Shown here: positions 47,572 through 56,900 of the stretch, in pieces
How the letters are laid out: the number at the start of each line of letters is the position of its first letter
Numbering within the stretch: the stretch's first letter is position 1
The notes under the pieces: model-generated
What the model was told of the DNA's origin: nothing
What the model saw: only the letters and a program-made list of their open reading frames with translations
The model's database searches: none
Position numbers and translations under genes: made by a program
Source: Desulfosediminicola ganghwensis
Lineage (GTDB): Bacteria > Desulfobacterota > Desulfobulbia > Desulfobulbales > Desulfocapsaceae
NCBI RefSeq assembly: GCF_005116675.2
Contig: NZ_CP050699.1
Location: 4,769,001-4,833,000, forward strand
DNA length: 64,000 nucleotides
Reading direction: 5' to 3'

Positions 47572-48477
47572 TCAAATAGTCCTCAACTTGCTGAAAGATA
47601 GCAAGAAAACGCCGTAAACTAACATTGCAACCCCCGTTAATTCGATATAACCAATAACTATAGCTGTAGCAAGATGAATAGCAGCAACTCTGCAGTACCA
47701 GATGTAACTGAACTCTGCTCGCCACTGCTTGTGATAATTGTTTAGTTTCAGCAATATCAATGCCAAAACTAAGAACGTCGCCACAATATCCAAGCCGTAA
47801 GAAATCCCGATACTGATAATATAAAGTGCTGTGGATAGCACTAGCAGCAGATTGGCATGATTTACAGCCACAGTTGATCCTATCCGAACTGCGTATGTGC
47901 GTATGTTACTAAGTTTGTCCTGTTTCTCATCTTTGGTTGTATGTCCAATCTCAGCCGAGAGGCCATACAATGCCACTGAGAACCAAGTTAACCATGGTAT
48001 AAACCCAGAATCAATGACAAGGAGCAGTGGGTAACCAGCGACCAAAAGAAAGGAAGCAACAGCAGGACCCAATATACTCTCTTTGAATCTGAAGCCACCT
48101 ACGGACTGATTATAGAGAAACCACATCGTAGAATAGACAATATGAAAAGGCAAGAATGTGAGGTCCACAATCACAATTACCACAACAGACAGCATAGACA
48201 GACATAAAGTCCAAAGCCAAGCAAATACAGGAGCAATATGACCAGCTGTCAATGGATTCTTTTCAGAGACATCACTATAACGATCGCAGAGATTATTATG
48301 GATATAACCAGCTATGCTTATCAAAACGTAGGCAACCAGCAGTTGGAGGTTTCTTGATCCAAACTGTTGGCTGGCTATAAGGATCAGTGAAGCAAATAGT
48401 AGTTGGTAAAGGTAAACACGGGCACCGTTATGCAGCCTCATTAGATGTAGCCAGTTATTGTCCCTTAACATGTTCAT
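47572..48477 (-). CDS. UbiA-family prenyltransferase
   Basis: An integral membrane protein of 301 residues with 8-9 hydrophobic segments. Both Asp-rich motifs are present: IHNNLCDRYSDVSEKNPLT (first NxxxDxxxD) and GHTTKDEKQDKLSNIRT (second DxxxD). UbiA enzymes transfer a prenyl chain to an aromatic or other acceptor, or link a phosphoribosyl group to polyprenyl phosphate. ATG overlaps the upstream radical SAM gene by 4 bases. The acceptor here is unknown, but the decarboxylase and kinase genes beside it suggest an amine or sugar-phosphate intermediate. Confidence 0.88.
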   Translation of the reverse strand: MNMLRDNNWLHLMRLHNGARVYLYQLLFASLILIASQQFGSRNLQLLVAYVLISIAGYIHNNLCDRYSDVSEKNPLTAGHIAPVFAWLWTLCLSMLSVVVIVIVDLTFLPFHIVYSTMWFLYNQSVGGFRFKESILGPAVASFLLVAGYPLLLVIDSGFIPWLTWFSVALYGLSAEIGHTTKDEKQDKLSNIRTYAVRIGSTVAVNHANLLLVLSTALYIISIGISYGLDIVATFLVLALILLKLNNYHKQWRAEFSYIWYCRVAAIHLATAIVIGYIELTGVAMLVYGVFLLSFSKLRTI

Positions 48478-49583
48478 GATTGTAGGCGTTCATCGAGAAA
48501 AGGGCAGGTTGGATCCATCACAAGTGGGTTGCCATACCTCTCGTATGACATAAGTCGACACCCTCCTTTGCAGACAGATAAGAAGTCGCAGTTCGCGCAA
48601 AGCTCTGGTGTTTTCTCGAAAATATCTAACACAGGTTGGTGGCCTATGGCTGTTGCTAAGGGAGTCTTTAATAGGTTACCCATGTCGAAATAGGGTAATG
48701 AGGATGCGTTGCAGCAACCCGTATAATGACCTTTCGGATTGACAACCCCTCTTCCCGGATCTTTTAGCTGTTGACATTTCTTTTCTTCAAGAAACATATT
48801 CGGGTGTTGACCAAATTGCTCGCTAATGTCATCGTAACGTCCTTGGTGCATAAGGAAAACCTTTTGGGTTTGAAGAAGATTGAATAATACCAGGGTATTT
48901 GTTGGTGTTGAGCGCTGCATTGTCAACGCTTTTTCCAGTAATGCGACGAATTTTTCGTGAAAGATCTTGATACCATTAGTCTTGGCCCTGCTGATCTCAC
49001 GAACAGGGGTAAAACGAATTAGATTGATACCCAACCTTTCTACAAATTCTATCGCTGGAATGACGTCTTCGAGGGTCTGTTCCATGATTACGAAGTTGAT
49101 ATGAACTGGTATGCGATTGATAGCCAAACCAAGATTTTTTTCTATTTTAGAAAAACTGGCACCTCGCCGTACATTTTCAAACACTTTAGGGGTAACACCA
49201 TCCAGGGATAGCCAGGCGGTCACACCATAGTGCTCCAACATTGAGATTTTACGATCACTCAAAGCAGTTCCATTAGTAGTCACGACCAACTTGTTGTTTT
49301 CTACTGCCTCGAATAACGCACTTGGTGTATCAAACCCCTTAGTTAGTTGCTTGAATAGCTTTTGATCTTTTGGGTATTTCGATCGAACCATAGCAAGGAG
49401 CTCTTCAATCCCTTGATAAAGCAAAGGTTCCCCCCCTGCCAAAACTATCTTTGTTTCCTGAGGGTAGAACGCTTTCAAGATATTTTTCCAGTTTTCTACA
49501 TCTAGGTCTCTGCTTCGGTCATTAATTCGTATACAATGAATACAATTCAAATCACATTTGTTTGTCAGGTCAAAAGTTGTCAA
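48474..49583 (-). CDS. Radical SAM/SPASM-domain protein, first gene of the cluster
   Basis: The Cx3CxxC motif is in TNKCDLNCIHCIRI (about residues 10-17), with LAGGEPLLY as the SAM-binding loop. A C-terminal SPASM region has ELCANCDFLSVCKGGCRLM and a last Cys in DPTCPF, the usual set for two auxiliary 4Fe-4S clusters. The start is TTG 49583 with AGGTG upstream; an upstream in-frame stop excludes a longer reading. SPASM proteins typically modify peptides (as in PqqE, anaerobic sulfatase maturation) but some act on small molecules. No obvious precursor gene is adjacent apart from a 15-residue frame upstream. Confidence 0.87.
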   Translation of the reverse strand: MTTFDLTNKCDLNCIHCIRINDRSRDLDVENWKNILKAFYPQETKIVLAGGEPLLYQGIEELLAMVRSKYPKDQKLFKQLTKGFDTPSALFEAVENNKLVVTTNGTALSDRKISMLEHYGVTAWLSLDGVTPKVFENVRRGASFSKIEKNLGLAINRIPVHINFVIMEQTLEDVIPAIEFVERLGINLIRFTPVREISRAKTNGIKIFHEKFVALLEKALTMQRSTPTNTLVLFNLLQTQKVFLMHQGRYDDISEQFGQHPNMFLEEKKCQQLKDPGRGVVNPKGHYTGCCNASSLPYFDMGNLLKTPLATAIGHQPVLDIFEKTPELCANCDFLSVCKGGCRLMSYERYGNPLVMDPTCPFLDERLQS

Positions 49584-49650
49584 AGTTCACACCTAAGGCT
49601 ATAATCAGCGATGCTGACAATCGTCGTGGATAATGGGCTATTCTTGAAGG

Positions 49651-49698
49651 CTATGGGTAAAAGTTATTCATTATCTTCTTTCTTAAATCATTTCTCAT
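49651..49698 (-). CDS. Possible short peptide upstream of the radical SAM gene
   Basis: Fifteen residues (MRNDLRKKIMNNFYP) ending 67 bases before the radical SAM start. It would suit a leaderless precursor or leader peptide, but an AGGGGG ribosome-binding site is too far (about 13 bases) and such frames occur by chance. Confidence 0.15.
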   Translation of the reverse strand: MRNDLRKKIMNNFYP

Positions 49699-50827
49699 AA
49701 TCACATCCATTCCCCCTATGCATATTCAAATCAAGAAAGATAATTGATTTAAATAGTTATTCTACACTTATTATTTAAAAAAACATTTCTGTTGATTGGA
49801 CAGACCTTCCCCTGTGACATTATAAATCCAAACACCTTGACCTACAGCGATACATTTTACTGCGCTGGTAGAGGTTAGAAATGACAAGGTTAATCGCTTC
49901 AGAAACACTGTAACTTAGGACTGCTACTGTTTCTTGAAAATCGTTTTGTTTTCAGAGCCTAACATTAAACTGCCTGCCTGGACCATGACCTTATCCATGA
50001 ACAGCTTTACCTGAGTTGTGTGGGGCAGAGTTGAGGTGTTTCCTGATTACCCAGAACTTGGGCTACCGCCGTTTCAGACAGGGCAACCAATGAAAGGTTG
50101 CTCCATTTCTGACGATGCCGATGCACGATAATACTTTCTTATATGCCATCTCCGTTCCCACCCTCGACCACTTCCGGGAACAGCCGACTCCCCTTGCTCT
50201 CCAGTTTCGGCAAAACCCACTCTCCCTGGTCGATCTTCTCTTTGCCCTGTAAGGCACAGGATTTTCTGCAGGCGACAGGCACCAGGTCTGGACAATGCAC
50301 CTGGTGCCGCCTTTCACCGAGAAGGAAGATGTTATCACTAGGCTTGATCCAATTGCCGCAGATGTCACACTTGTCGATTATCACTACCTTCTAAATCATC
50401 CTGGTTCTCCTTTCCGTGCAGATATCCCCGGGTCGAGTTGTAGTTGATCTTCGCCAGCACGGCCTATAGAAAGTCTGAAATCTCCTCATCCTTAGGGAAA
50501 AAGCCATTACACTCGATGAGGTCAGGGATGCCTCGCCTGCCTTCTTGAATGTTGCTATGAACGTTGCCTCGGTCACTGAGGTTGCACTAACTCCTTGTGC
50601 TGCCGTAATTCTCCCCAATCAGTAGTGACAGTATCTGCAAGATACTGTCGTGTTATCAATCACGACGCCTGACATCTCGGTTCAAACTGGCGAGTAACGA
50701 TTATTTGGTATTTTCTCCGCGTTCGATAGAAGAAATCTGCTCTAGCATGCTAACCCTGTTTCTGCATATCCTAACAAAATTCCGTCTTGTTAATATGACC
50801 TACATGTTGTAAACATCATTGACATAG
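49699..50827. other. Degenerate region with small interrupted frames
   Basis: Low gene density. On the minus strand 50391-50620 reads NLSDRGNVHSNIQEGRRG, then IPDLIECNGFFPKDEEISDF, a stop, and AVLAKINYNSTRGYLHGKEN, which looks like decayed coding sequence. 50139-50384 (GTG start) has a CDICG ... H-x-x-x-C zinc-finger-like beginning and is described next. Otherwise no gene. Confidence 0.4.
50139..50384 (-). CDS. Small hypothetical protein with possible zinc-finger start
   Basis: 81 residues from GTG 50384: DKCDICGNWIKP then HQVHCPD and a basic/acidic tail. The CxxC...HxxxC arrangement could bind zinc. No family recognised and the ribosome-binding site is poor; it may belong to decayed sequence. 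Confidence 0.3.
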   Translation of the reverse strand: MIIDKCDICGNWIKPSDNIFLLGERRHQVHCPDLVPVACRKSCALQGKEKIDQGEWVLPKLESKGSRLFPEVVEGGNGDGI

Positions 50828-51055
50828 CTAAATCAAGAACTGGTTTATGAAGTATTCTTTACCGAGGGAGTTGATTTATACGGTGGGACTCGACACAGTT
50901 CAGCTATAGTTCTTAGGGAGCATTTTACACCTGAGCAAATCAAGCAGGGGACTATGCATAAAATCAATAAAGCTTTTGAAAGGTATTATCGAGTTGGTTC
51001 AGATGATATTCGTGTGATTTACCAAAAAAATTCTGAAAGGAAAATATCCTTTTAA
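50828..51055 (+). pseudogene. C-terminal remnant of a tyrosine recombinase
   Basis: The frame reads LVYEVFFTEGVDLYGGTRH, SSAIVLREHFTPEQIKQG and MHKINKAFERYYRVGSDDI, then IRVIYQKN. The TRHSSA stretch and the later RYY correspond to box II His/Arg and the nucleophile region of phage-type integrases. A stop lies directly upstream and the N-terminal domain is absent. It lies just before the KAP-type gene. Confidence 0.7.
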
Positions 51056-51109
51056 AAAACAACCACAGATAATAAATAACCTAAATACTATAACATCTAT
51101 CCCCTCACC

Positions 51110-53008
51110 ATGGATGCAGAAAAAATCAAGCTGGAACTAGACTACTTTATAGATAATCCACTCCCAGAAGTACTGATTCTAAAAGGAAAATGGGGCTCTG
51201 GAAAAACAAGGCTGTGGCAAGATTACTTCTTGACGAGTAAAAATATAATCAACGAAGAATACAAAACTTATAGCTACTCTTCCTGTTTTGGCTGCAATTC
51301 TCTTAATGAGTTAAAAAAGCAGATTTCAGAAAACAGAACTCAAATCAAAAACAAACCGCCCATCCATTATACATTAAAGGAAATCTTCGAAGTCATATTT
51401 TCAAAGCAAAAGGACAAAAAGTCTAAACTAAAATCATTATTCAGCAAATTATACAGTCACCTACCCCAAGAAGGTAAAATAAGTTTTATTGCCGGATCAT
51501 TGTTCGGACTTATCTCATTTTTATTCAATTTCATCTTCACCAAACTCGCCGAAATATTTTCTATTTCTGATGGAATACTTCTTAATCTTGGAACGATTTA
51601 TAACCGAATATCATTTGCCCTTATTAAAAAGAGTATAGTGTGTATCGATGATCTAGAGCGGAAGGGAAAGGGTCTAGAGATAGATGATATTATGGGACTT
51701 GTTGCATTTCTTAAAGAACAACGACTCTGCAAAGTAATTATCATTCTAAATGAAAATGCTTTTAGTGACTTAGGCCCAGAACTTAAGCAGATCATAAAGT
51801 ATAAAGAAAAGGTTTCTGACAGCGAAATAGAATTCACACCAAGCATTGATGAGTTAATCGAAATAGCAAAACCTATAGGTAAAAATGAACCCCATTCGAT
51901 TATTGAATATTGCACGAAACTTGACATCAGAAACATACGAATAATCCTGAAAATCAATAAATTTATTGATAGACTCCACAGCATCCATCCCGAATACGAA
52001 ATGGAATCAGACACGAGAGCCTATCTATACAACAAAATTGTATTCTATTTCTTTCATCATTATTCCAAGGAACCAGACAACACAGCAATAAGCTCAACAA
52101 TCAAAATCGAAGATATTCCCGACCTACTTAATGGTAATTTTTATACACAACTCGCTTCATCCTCAGATGAAAGATTTTCCGAAGATAAAGAAATCGTAGA
52201 CTCTAAGGTTCAAATATTACTTGAGTATGGAGGATTAGAAGTAGACTCTTTTGATGAAATATTGACCACCTATCTCAAATCTGGTGAATTCAATACGGAA
52301 AAGCTAGCTTTAACAATAAAAGAAATATCAAATAGACTGACACGATATCGTGAACAAGGTAGTCTCGATGATATCAGGAATCTCTGGTTGCGAAATTTAT
52401 CAGATGACACAACCCAACTAAGAGATTTGATATTTCAAAGAGCTTATTCAGGAATTCAGTACTGGTCCGGTAATGATTTGCGTAGCATGATATTTTATCT
52501 TGATGATATCATTCAAGATGAGGATGGAACAAAAGAAATAATAGATTTGTTTATTGAAAAACAAGGATTAATAGAGGAAGTTTTTGATCTCAGTGATCCC
52601 GACCCAATTTACACTTCTCCCCCAACCAACGAATATTTCCTCCAAAAGTGCAATGAATTTCAAGAGATGAAAAAGAGAAACTTACTGGAGGAAGAAATCT
52701 TAGACGATGTGTTTCAAAATTCTCGAATTGATCCAGAGCAAAAACAAGTATTGGAAAATTCAGAATCAGCAGTATTCCTTGAGTATATGGAAAAAATCGA
52801 TGACCGAAAACTTCATAGCAAAATGCAGCGAACTATTCAACTCATCTCAACAAGTCGCCCTCTCTTAGAAAAAATGGAGGAAGCCCTCTCAACTATAGGT
52901 TCTGGATCAAACTACCAGAAAATGAAGGTTGTTAAACATCTTGAGACAATTCAAAGTCACTTAAAACGAATAAAAGAAACTGAGGGAACAAACCGGGAAC
53001 AAAAATAA
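51110..53008 (+). CDS. KAP-family P-loop NTPase, predicted phage-defence protein
   Basis: A 632-residue protein with Walker A GKWGSGKT (26-33) and Walker B IVCIDDLE (175-182), with a hydrophobic segment inserted between them (about 124-143; ISFIAGSLFGLISFLFNFIF). This arrangement of membrane segments inside the P-loop domain is the mark of KAP NTPases such as Kidins220 and PifA, the latter an exclusion protein against phage. The C-terminal two-thirds is unassigned and rich in Glu/Lys. It is AT-rich compared with the chromosome. A single-gene defence role is inferred from family and location. Confidence 0.75.
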   Translation: MDAEKIKLELDYFIDNPLPEVLILKGKWGSGKTRLWQDYFLTSKNIINEEYKTYSYSSCFGCNSLNELKKQISENRTQIKNKPPIHYTLKEIFEVIFSKQKDKKSKLKSLFSKLYSHLPQEGKISFIAGSLFGLISFLFNFIFTKLAEIFSISDGILLNLGTIYNRISFALIKKSIVCIDDLERKGKGLEIDDIMGLVAFLKEQRLCKVIIILNENAFSDLGPELKQIIKYKEKVSDSEIEFTPSIDELIEIAKPIGKNEPHSIIEYCTKLDIRNIRIILKINKFIDRLHSIHPEYEMESDTRAYLYNKIVFYFFHHYSKEPDNTAISSTIKIEDIPDLLNGNFYTQLASSSDERFSEDKEIVDSKVQILLEYGGLEVDSFDEILTTYLKSGEFNTEKLALTIKEISNRLTRYREQGSLDDIRNLWLRNLSDDTTQLRDLIFQRAYSGIQYWSGNDLRSMIFYLDDIIQDEDGTKEIIDLFIEKQGLIEEVFDLSDPDPIYTSPPTNEYFLQKCNEFQEMKKRNLLEEEILDDVFQNSRIDPEQKQVLENSESAVFLEYMEKIDDRKLHSKMQRTIQLISTSRPLLEKMEEALSTIGSGSNYQKMKVVKHLETIQSHLKRIKETEGTNREQK

Positions 53009-53051
53009 CCGAAATCAAAAACTGTAAAAGTGCTTAATTTCGGATACTTAG

Positions 53052-53080
53052 GCGGTAAAAGCGGTGGGAGTCGAACCAGA
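53052..53080 (-). other. tRNA/tmRNA 3'-end-like fragment, possible relic attachment site
   Basis: On the minus strand GGTTCGACTCCCACCGCTTTTACC resembles the T-arm and acceptor strand of a tRNA or tmRNA (TTCGACTCCC then 7 bases then ACC, here written in two pieces). The 5' half of such an RNA is absent. It could be an old att site from a nested element. Confidence 0.35.
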
Positions 53081-53361
53081 GTCTCTCTTTTGAATAATAG
53101 ATGAAACTGGGCGCATGGTGTAAGATACAAATTGACTATTTTTTTTGAGATTATCCCAGATTATATCGGCCTCGGATTTCATCCTCAGACCAATACACAG
53201 TTACTCCGTCAAGCACCGTGAGCGGTGCTTGATAATACTTTCAAATCAGTCATGACATGTCGGTTAAGATTGTCAGCATAAACCACATCATCGGTCAATC
53301 ATGCCCATGCATGAGATGTCTACTGTTCAGGTCAGTGAGATCCGTGTCAGATTTTATGCCA

Positions 53362-53454
53362 GTGGCTACGGCTACAACGGCTACACTTGCGACAGTTTTT
53401 TTGAATAAACCAAAAATCACTGTAGCCGGAGTAGCCAAATTAGCCGTAGCCACC
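53362..53454. repeat. GGCTAC-type inverted-repeat element, copy 2
   Basis: Left arm GTGGCTACGGCTACAACGGC and right arm GTAGCCGGAGTAGCCAAATT with further AGCCGTAGCCAC. The reverse complement of the right part begins GTGGCTACGGCTAATTTGGC. About 36 arms bases match with 8-9 differences. Confidence 0.8.
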
Positions 53455-53959
53455 TGACTTTTGGGCCCTATATTCAAAATATCCCACTTGCAGCCTCACC
53501 TAGATGGGAGGCATGAATCTGGCAGGGTTCAATAGTGGATCAACAGTAGATATCTCAACTCCTCGAAATGAAAACGATTCTTGAGATTTGATTTACCAAT
53601 CTTCAGATATGAAGAACCAAAAGAAAATAAATCTGTCCCCATTTTCTCCCGTACCATCTCAATTTCACTGTTCGTCAAAACGGTTGCGGCAAAGTGCATC
53701 CTAGCCGATGTCAATTAATATTTTGACATCTATTTTCCTGTTTTGTAGCTTAAATTTCGATATTTACGGTAAACTGCCCCAGATGAGCAAAAGTCTTTAG
53801 TGTTGTCGAGCTTGTTTTGCAGGGAAAATGCTATCGAGCAGGGTGGCGATCGGGGGGGATAGGGGTTGGTTATCCTCGACTTTCTCGACTCGCACGTTTT
53901 TTGATCACCTCGCTGAAAACCGAATTCTTATCACCAACAAATAGTAATCAGGTGACGGT
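53455..53959. other. Intergenic region before the RecD-like gene
   Basis: About 500 bases. A short minus-strand frame (53529-53714) begins MTSARMHFAATVLTNS but has no clear support. The 60 bases before 53960 lack an obvious strong ribosome-binding site (GGTGACGGT is nearest). Nothing else seen. Confidence 0.35.
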
Positions 53960-56900
53960 ATGGCAAAGGACTTTGAAGACCTAAAAAAATGGGTATTAAG
54001 TCTTGATGTGCAGGATGTATTCGATCTCTCAAAAAACCAGGGCCTCTCTGGCAAGAGCAAAAATATCGCCTACAACAGTGCGAAGAGGCTCCAGTCTGGC
54101 AATGTACCCTCCTACAAGCAGATAAAAGCGCTACATCGCATCTGTGCTGGCTTGCACAGTAAGTCCCTGGCAGAAAGGAATAGCCATGACGGCGATCTTG
54201 CCGCTCATGCACACACCGAAGCACCGGACATCGACATCAAACACCTCTGCCTGCGCATGGCCTGGCATGACAACCGTTGGAACGGGACCATATGCAAAGA
54301 AGCCGCCAAGAACGACTACTGTGTTGGTGAATATTCCCTCCTTTCGGATCGAATTCGGCGTCGCCGCGATCTGGAGATTGAAACACAACCTGGTTGCGCT
54401 GGCTGTAAGGCAGACACCTCTGAGCTTGGCCAGTACCAGCCGCCATGCTTTTGGTCCATAAACGCCTTTGGTCCAGAGCCACTGACCTTTAAGCACGATA
54501 ATCCGGTCGCTGCGGATTTCCCTTTTATCGATGAGTCGCTACCACCATATTCTGTAATTTCATGGCCATTTAAGTTGTCCTTCGTTAAGAACGAGGAAGA
54601 GAAAAAAAAATACGCTGGTAACTACTATCCAAAGAAAATCTTCGAAAACAGAATCCGTCTGTTTCAACGCAATGTCCGCCCTGCGGAAAGTGTTGTCTTC
54701 ACGTACTGCAATTATAGCAATCCTGTCTCCGGCGAGGAGATGAAATATCTCGTGACCGGCTGTGCGTTGCTCGTTGAGCAGGGCGAGCCACAGTATTTTG
54801 ACATCAGTGCGGAGACGCTCGCGAACAAGGCAGCACAACTGAAGCAGCCAAATTTTCCATCGATGAACTGGGCGCTACGGTATACACTTGATGTGGAGGA
54901 TACAGGGGTTCGCATTCCCTACCATGAGTATCTGGATTTACTCGCAAGAGAAGGAGGCGTTGGAGAGGAGCTTCTGAATGAGATCGCGGTAACGATTGAC
55001 GAGCCGGAGCTACGCGATGGCTTTACCTATGTTGCAAAGCATATTGATGATGATCAGGCTATCTACCTTTTGACCAAGATCCGGCGCAGCCTCCTCAAGG
55101 TTAAAGAGCATGAAGTTATAGATACCTCACAAATACATGCACAGCTCGGCAGAATCGAAGAGCTAATCGCTCACACTTGGGATAAACGAGGTTATCAACC
55201 GGGGCTTAAGAACCTGTTGCTAGCAATACCCGGCGTACGAGAAAACTACGAAATAAGGGTATCCGAGCTTGTCGAGAGCATTGACCGCTCAGCCGAGGAA
55301 GACGTGAAAGACCTGATGGCTGCATTTGCCGGAGAGCAGAGCGCTCTTGGCGATCAGTTCGGTGACCTTCTGTCTGAGGTGCAGGATTTCATGTACGAGC
55401 AAGATCTCACCGCAAAGAACATTGCGCGCCTGGCCAGTCTAAATTTGACGGTCCATCAGTTTGCTCGAATTAGTGGTAAGGAGGGCATTCGGCATTCACT
55501 AAGAGAGATCTGCGAGAACCCCTACCTGCTTTTTGAGAACTACCAACCTGGGCAAGAGCTTGAGGCCTCACTGTCAGGCGAGAAAATCGACGGCCCCATC
55601 GATCTGTTAAAGATCGATCTGGCGCTTCTGCCGCTTGTGAAGTATCAGCATCGCGTTAAGGAGCTCCATGATCTAAGGGCAACAGATCACCGGCGTCTGC
55701 GAGCCGTGGTGATCGAGATCTTGAGAAATAGGGAATATAGCGGGGATTGCTTCCTTGATGTAGACGAAATCATCGAAGAGGCTGAGTCCTATTCCCTCTT
55801 TTACAAGGCAGATACGCCGTACTCTGTGGACCGGCATCTCAAGGAACCGAAGGAGGAGGCAGAAAAGCACTTTCAGGAAAAGCTGGTTATGCGTCGTGTC
55901 GATGGCCGCACGTTCTACTACCTGAAGGAATTGTACGACGATGAGTTGTTCGTCCGGCAATTCATCCTCGATCTTATCGAACGATCTGATCACGCTAAGT
56001 CCGCCAAGGCACTTGAGGCGGATATTCCATCTGCCATCACGGCACTTGGCAAAAAAATCGGCCCCAGGTTTGATGCCGCACTGTTTCAGGCGGAACGGGA
56101 GCATCTTTACAGCCTTGTCGCATCCAAGTCGTTTTTCGTCATCACCGGATTACCTGGCGCGGGAAAGTCTTATGAACTCCTTAAACTCATCGAGTTTTTC
56201 CGCTCCCAGCGCGAGACGCATCGTGTCCTGTCGTTCACTGGAAAGGCAGTGATTAGACTAAAGAATAACGAAGAAGCAATTGCGTCAGTTGATGCAAAGA
56301 CCATCGACAAGTTTCTGACAGAAGCAGAGAGTACCAAGGCGCAAGCGGCTACGAGCGTGATTCATAACCTCATTATTGATGAGGCGTCCATGGTAGACCT
56401 TCCGAAGCTTGCGGCACTGCTGCGTAATATCGAAAAAAAACATCTCAATCGGCTGATTTTGGTTGGCGATCCGAACCAGCTCCCTCCTATCGGTTTTGGA
56501 AAGCCGTTTTCTGACATTGTCGAAATGATGACTGAGGACCCGGAGGCACTAGGGGATTACGGTGTAAAGCTTGAAGTCAATTGCCGGGCGGAGATGAACG
56601 ATGAGTTTATCGGGTTCTCGAAAATATTTTCTAATGAAAGCAAGTTCGCAGAAGGCTATCTCGCTCAGACTGCACACGAGGACCATATCTGCGGCGGGAA
56701 TGTCGAGCTGGTGTTCTGGTCCTCACGAAAAGAGCTGCGAAAAAAGCTTGATGACAAGGTTGCAGAGCTCCTGCGCAAAGAAGGATTTAACCGAGCGGAG
56801 CTGCCACGATTCTTGGGCATTGACAGCGCAACGACCAAACCCAGCGACCTAGAGCGTTTTCAAGTACTTACGCCGTACCGGAACGGTTATTTCGGATCAT

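Noticed and set aside
46616-47725. Kinase gene starting upstream inside the UbiA gene
   Set aside because: The extra 53 residues are Cys/Ser/Tyr-rich out-of-frame UbiA sequence; the ATG at 47566 fits the family start.
53257-53457. Ala/Thr/Val-rich small protein over the GGCTAC element
   Set aside because: The reading reflects the GGCTAC repeat itself (VATATTATLATV) and has no ribosome-binding site.
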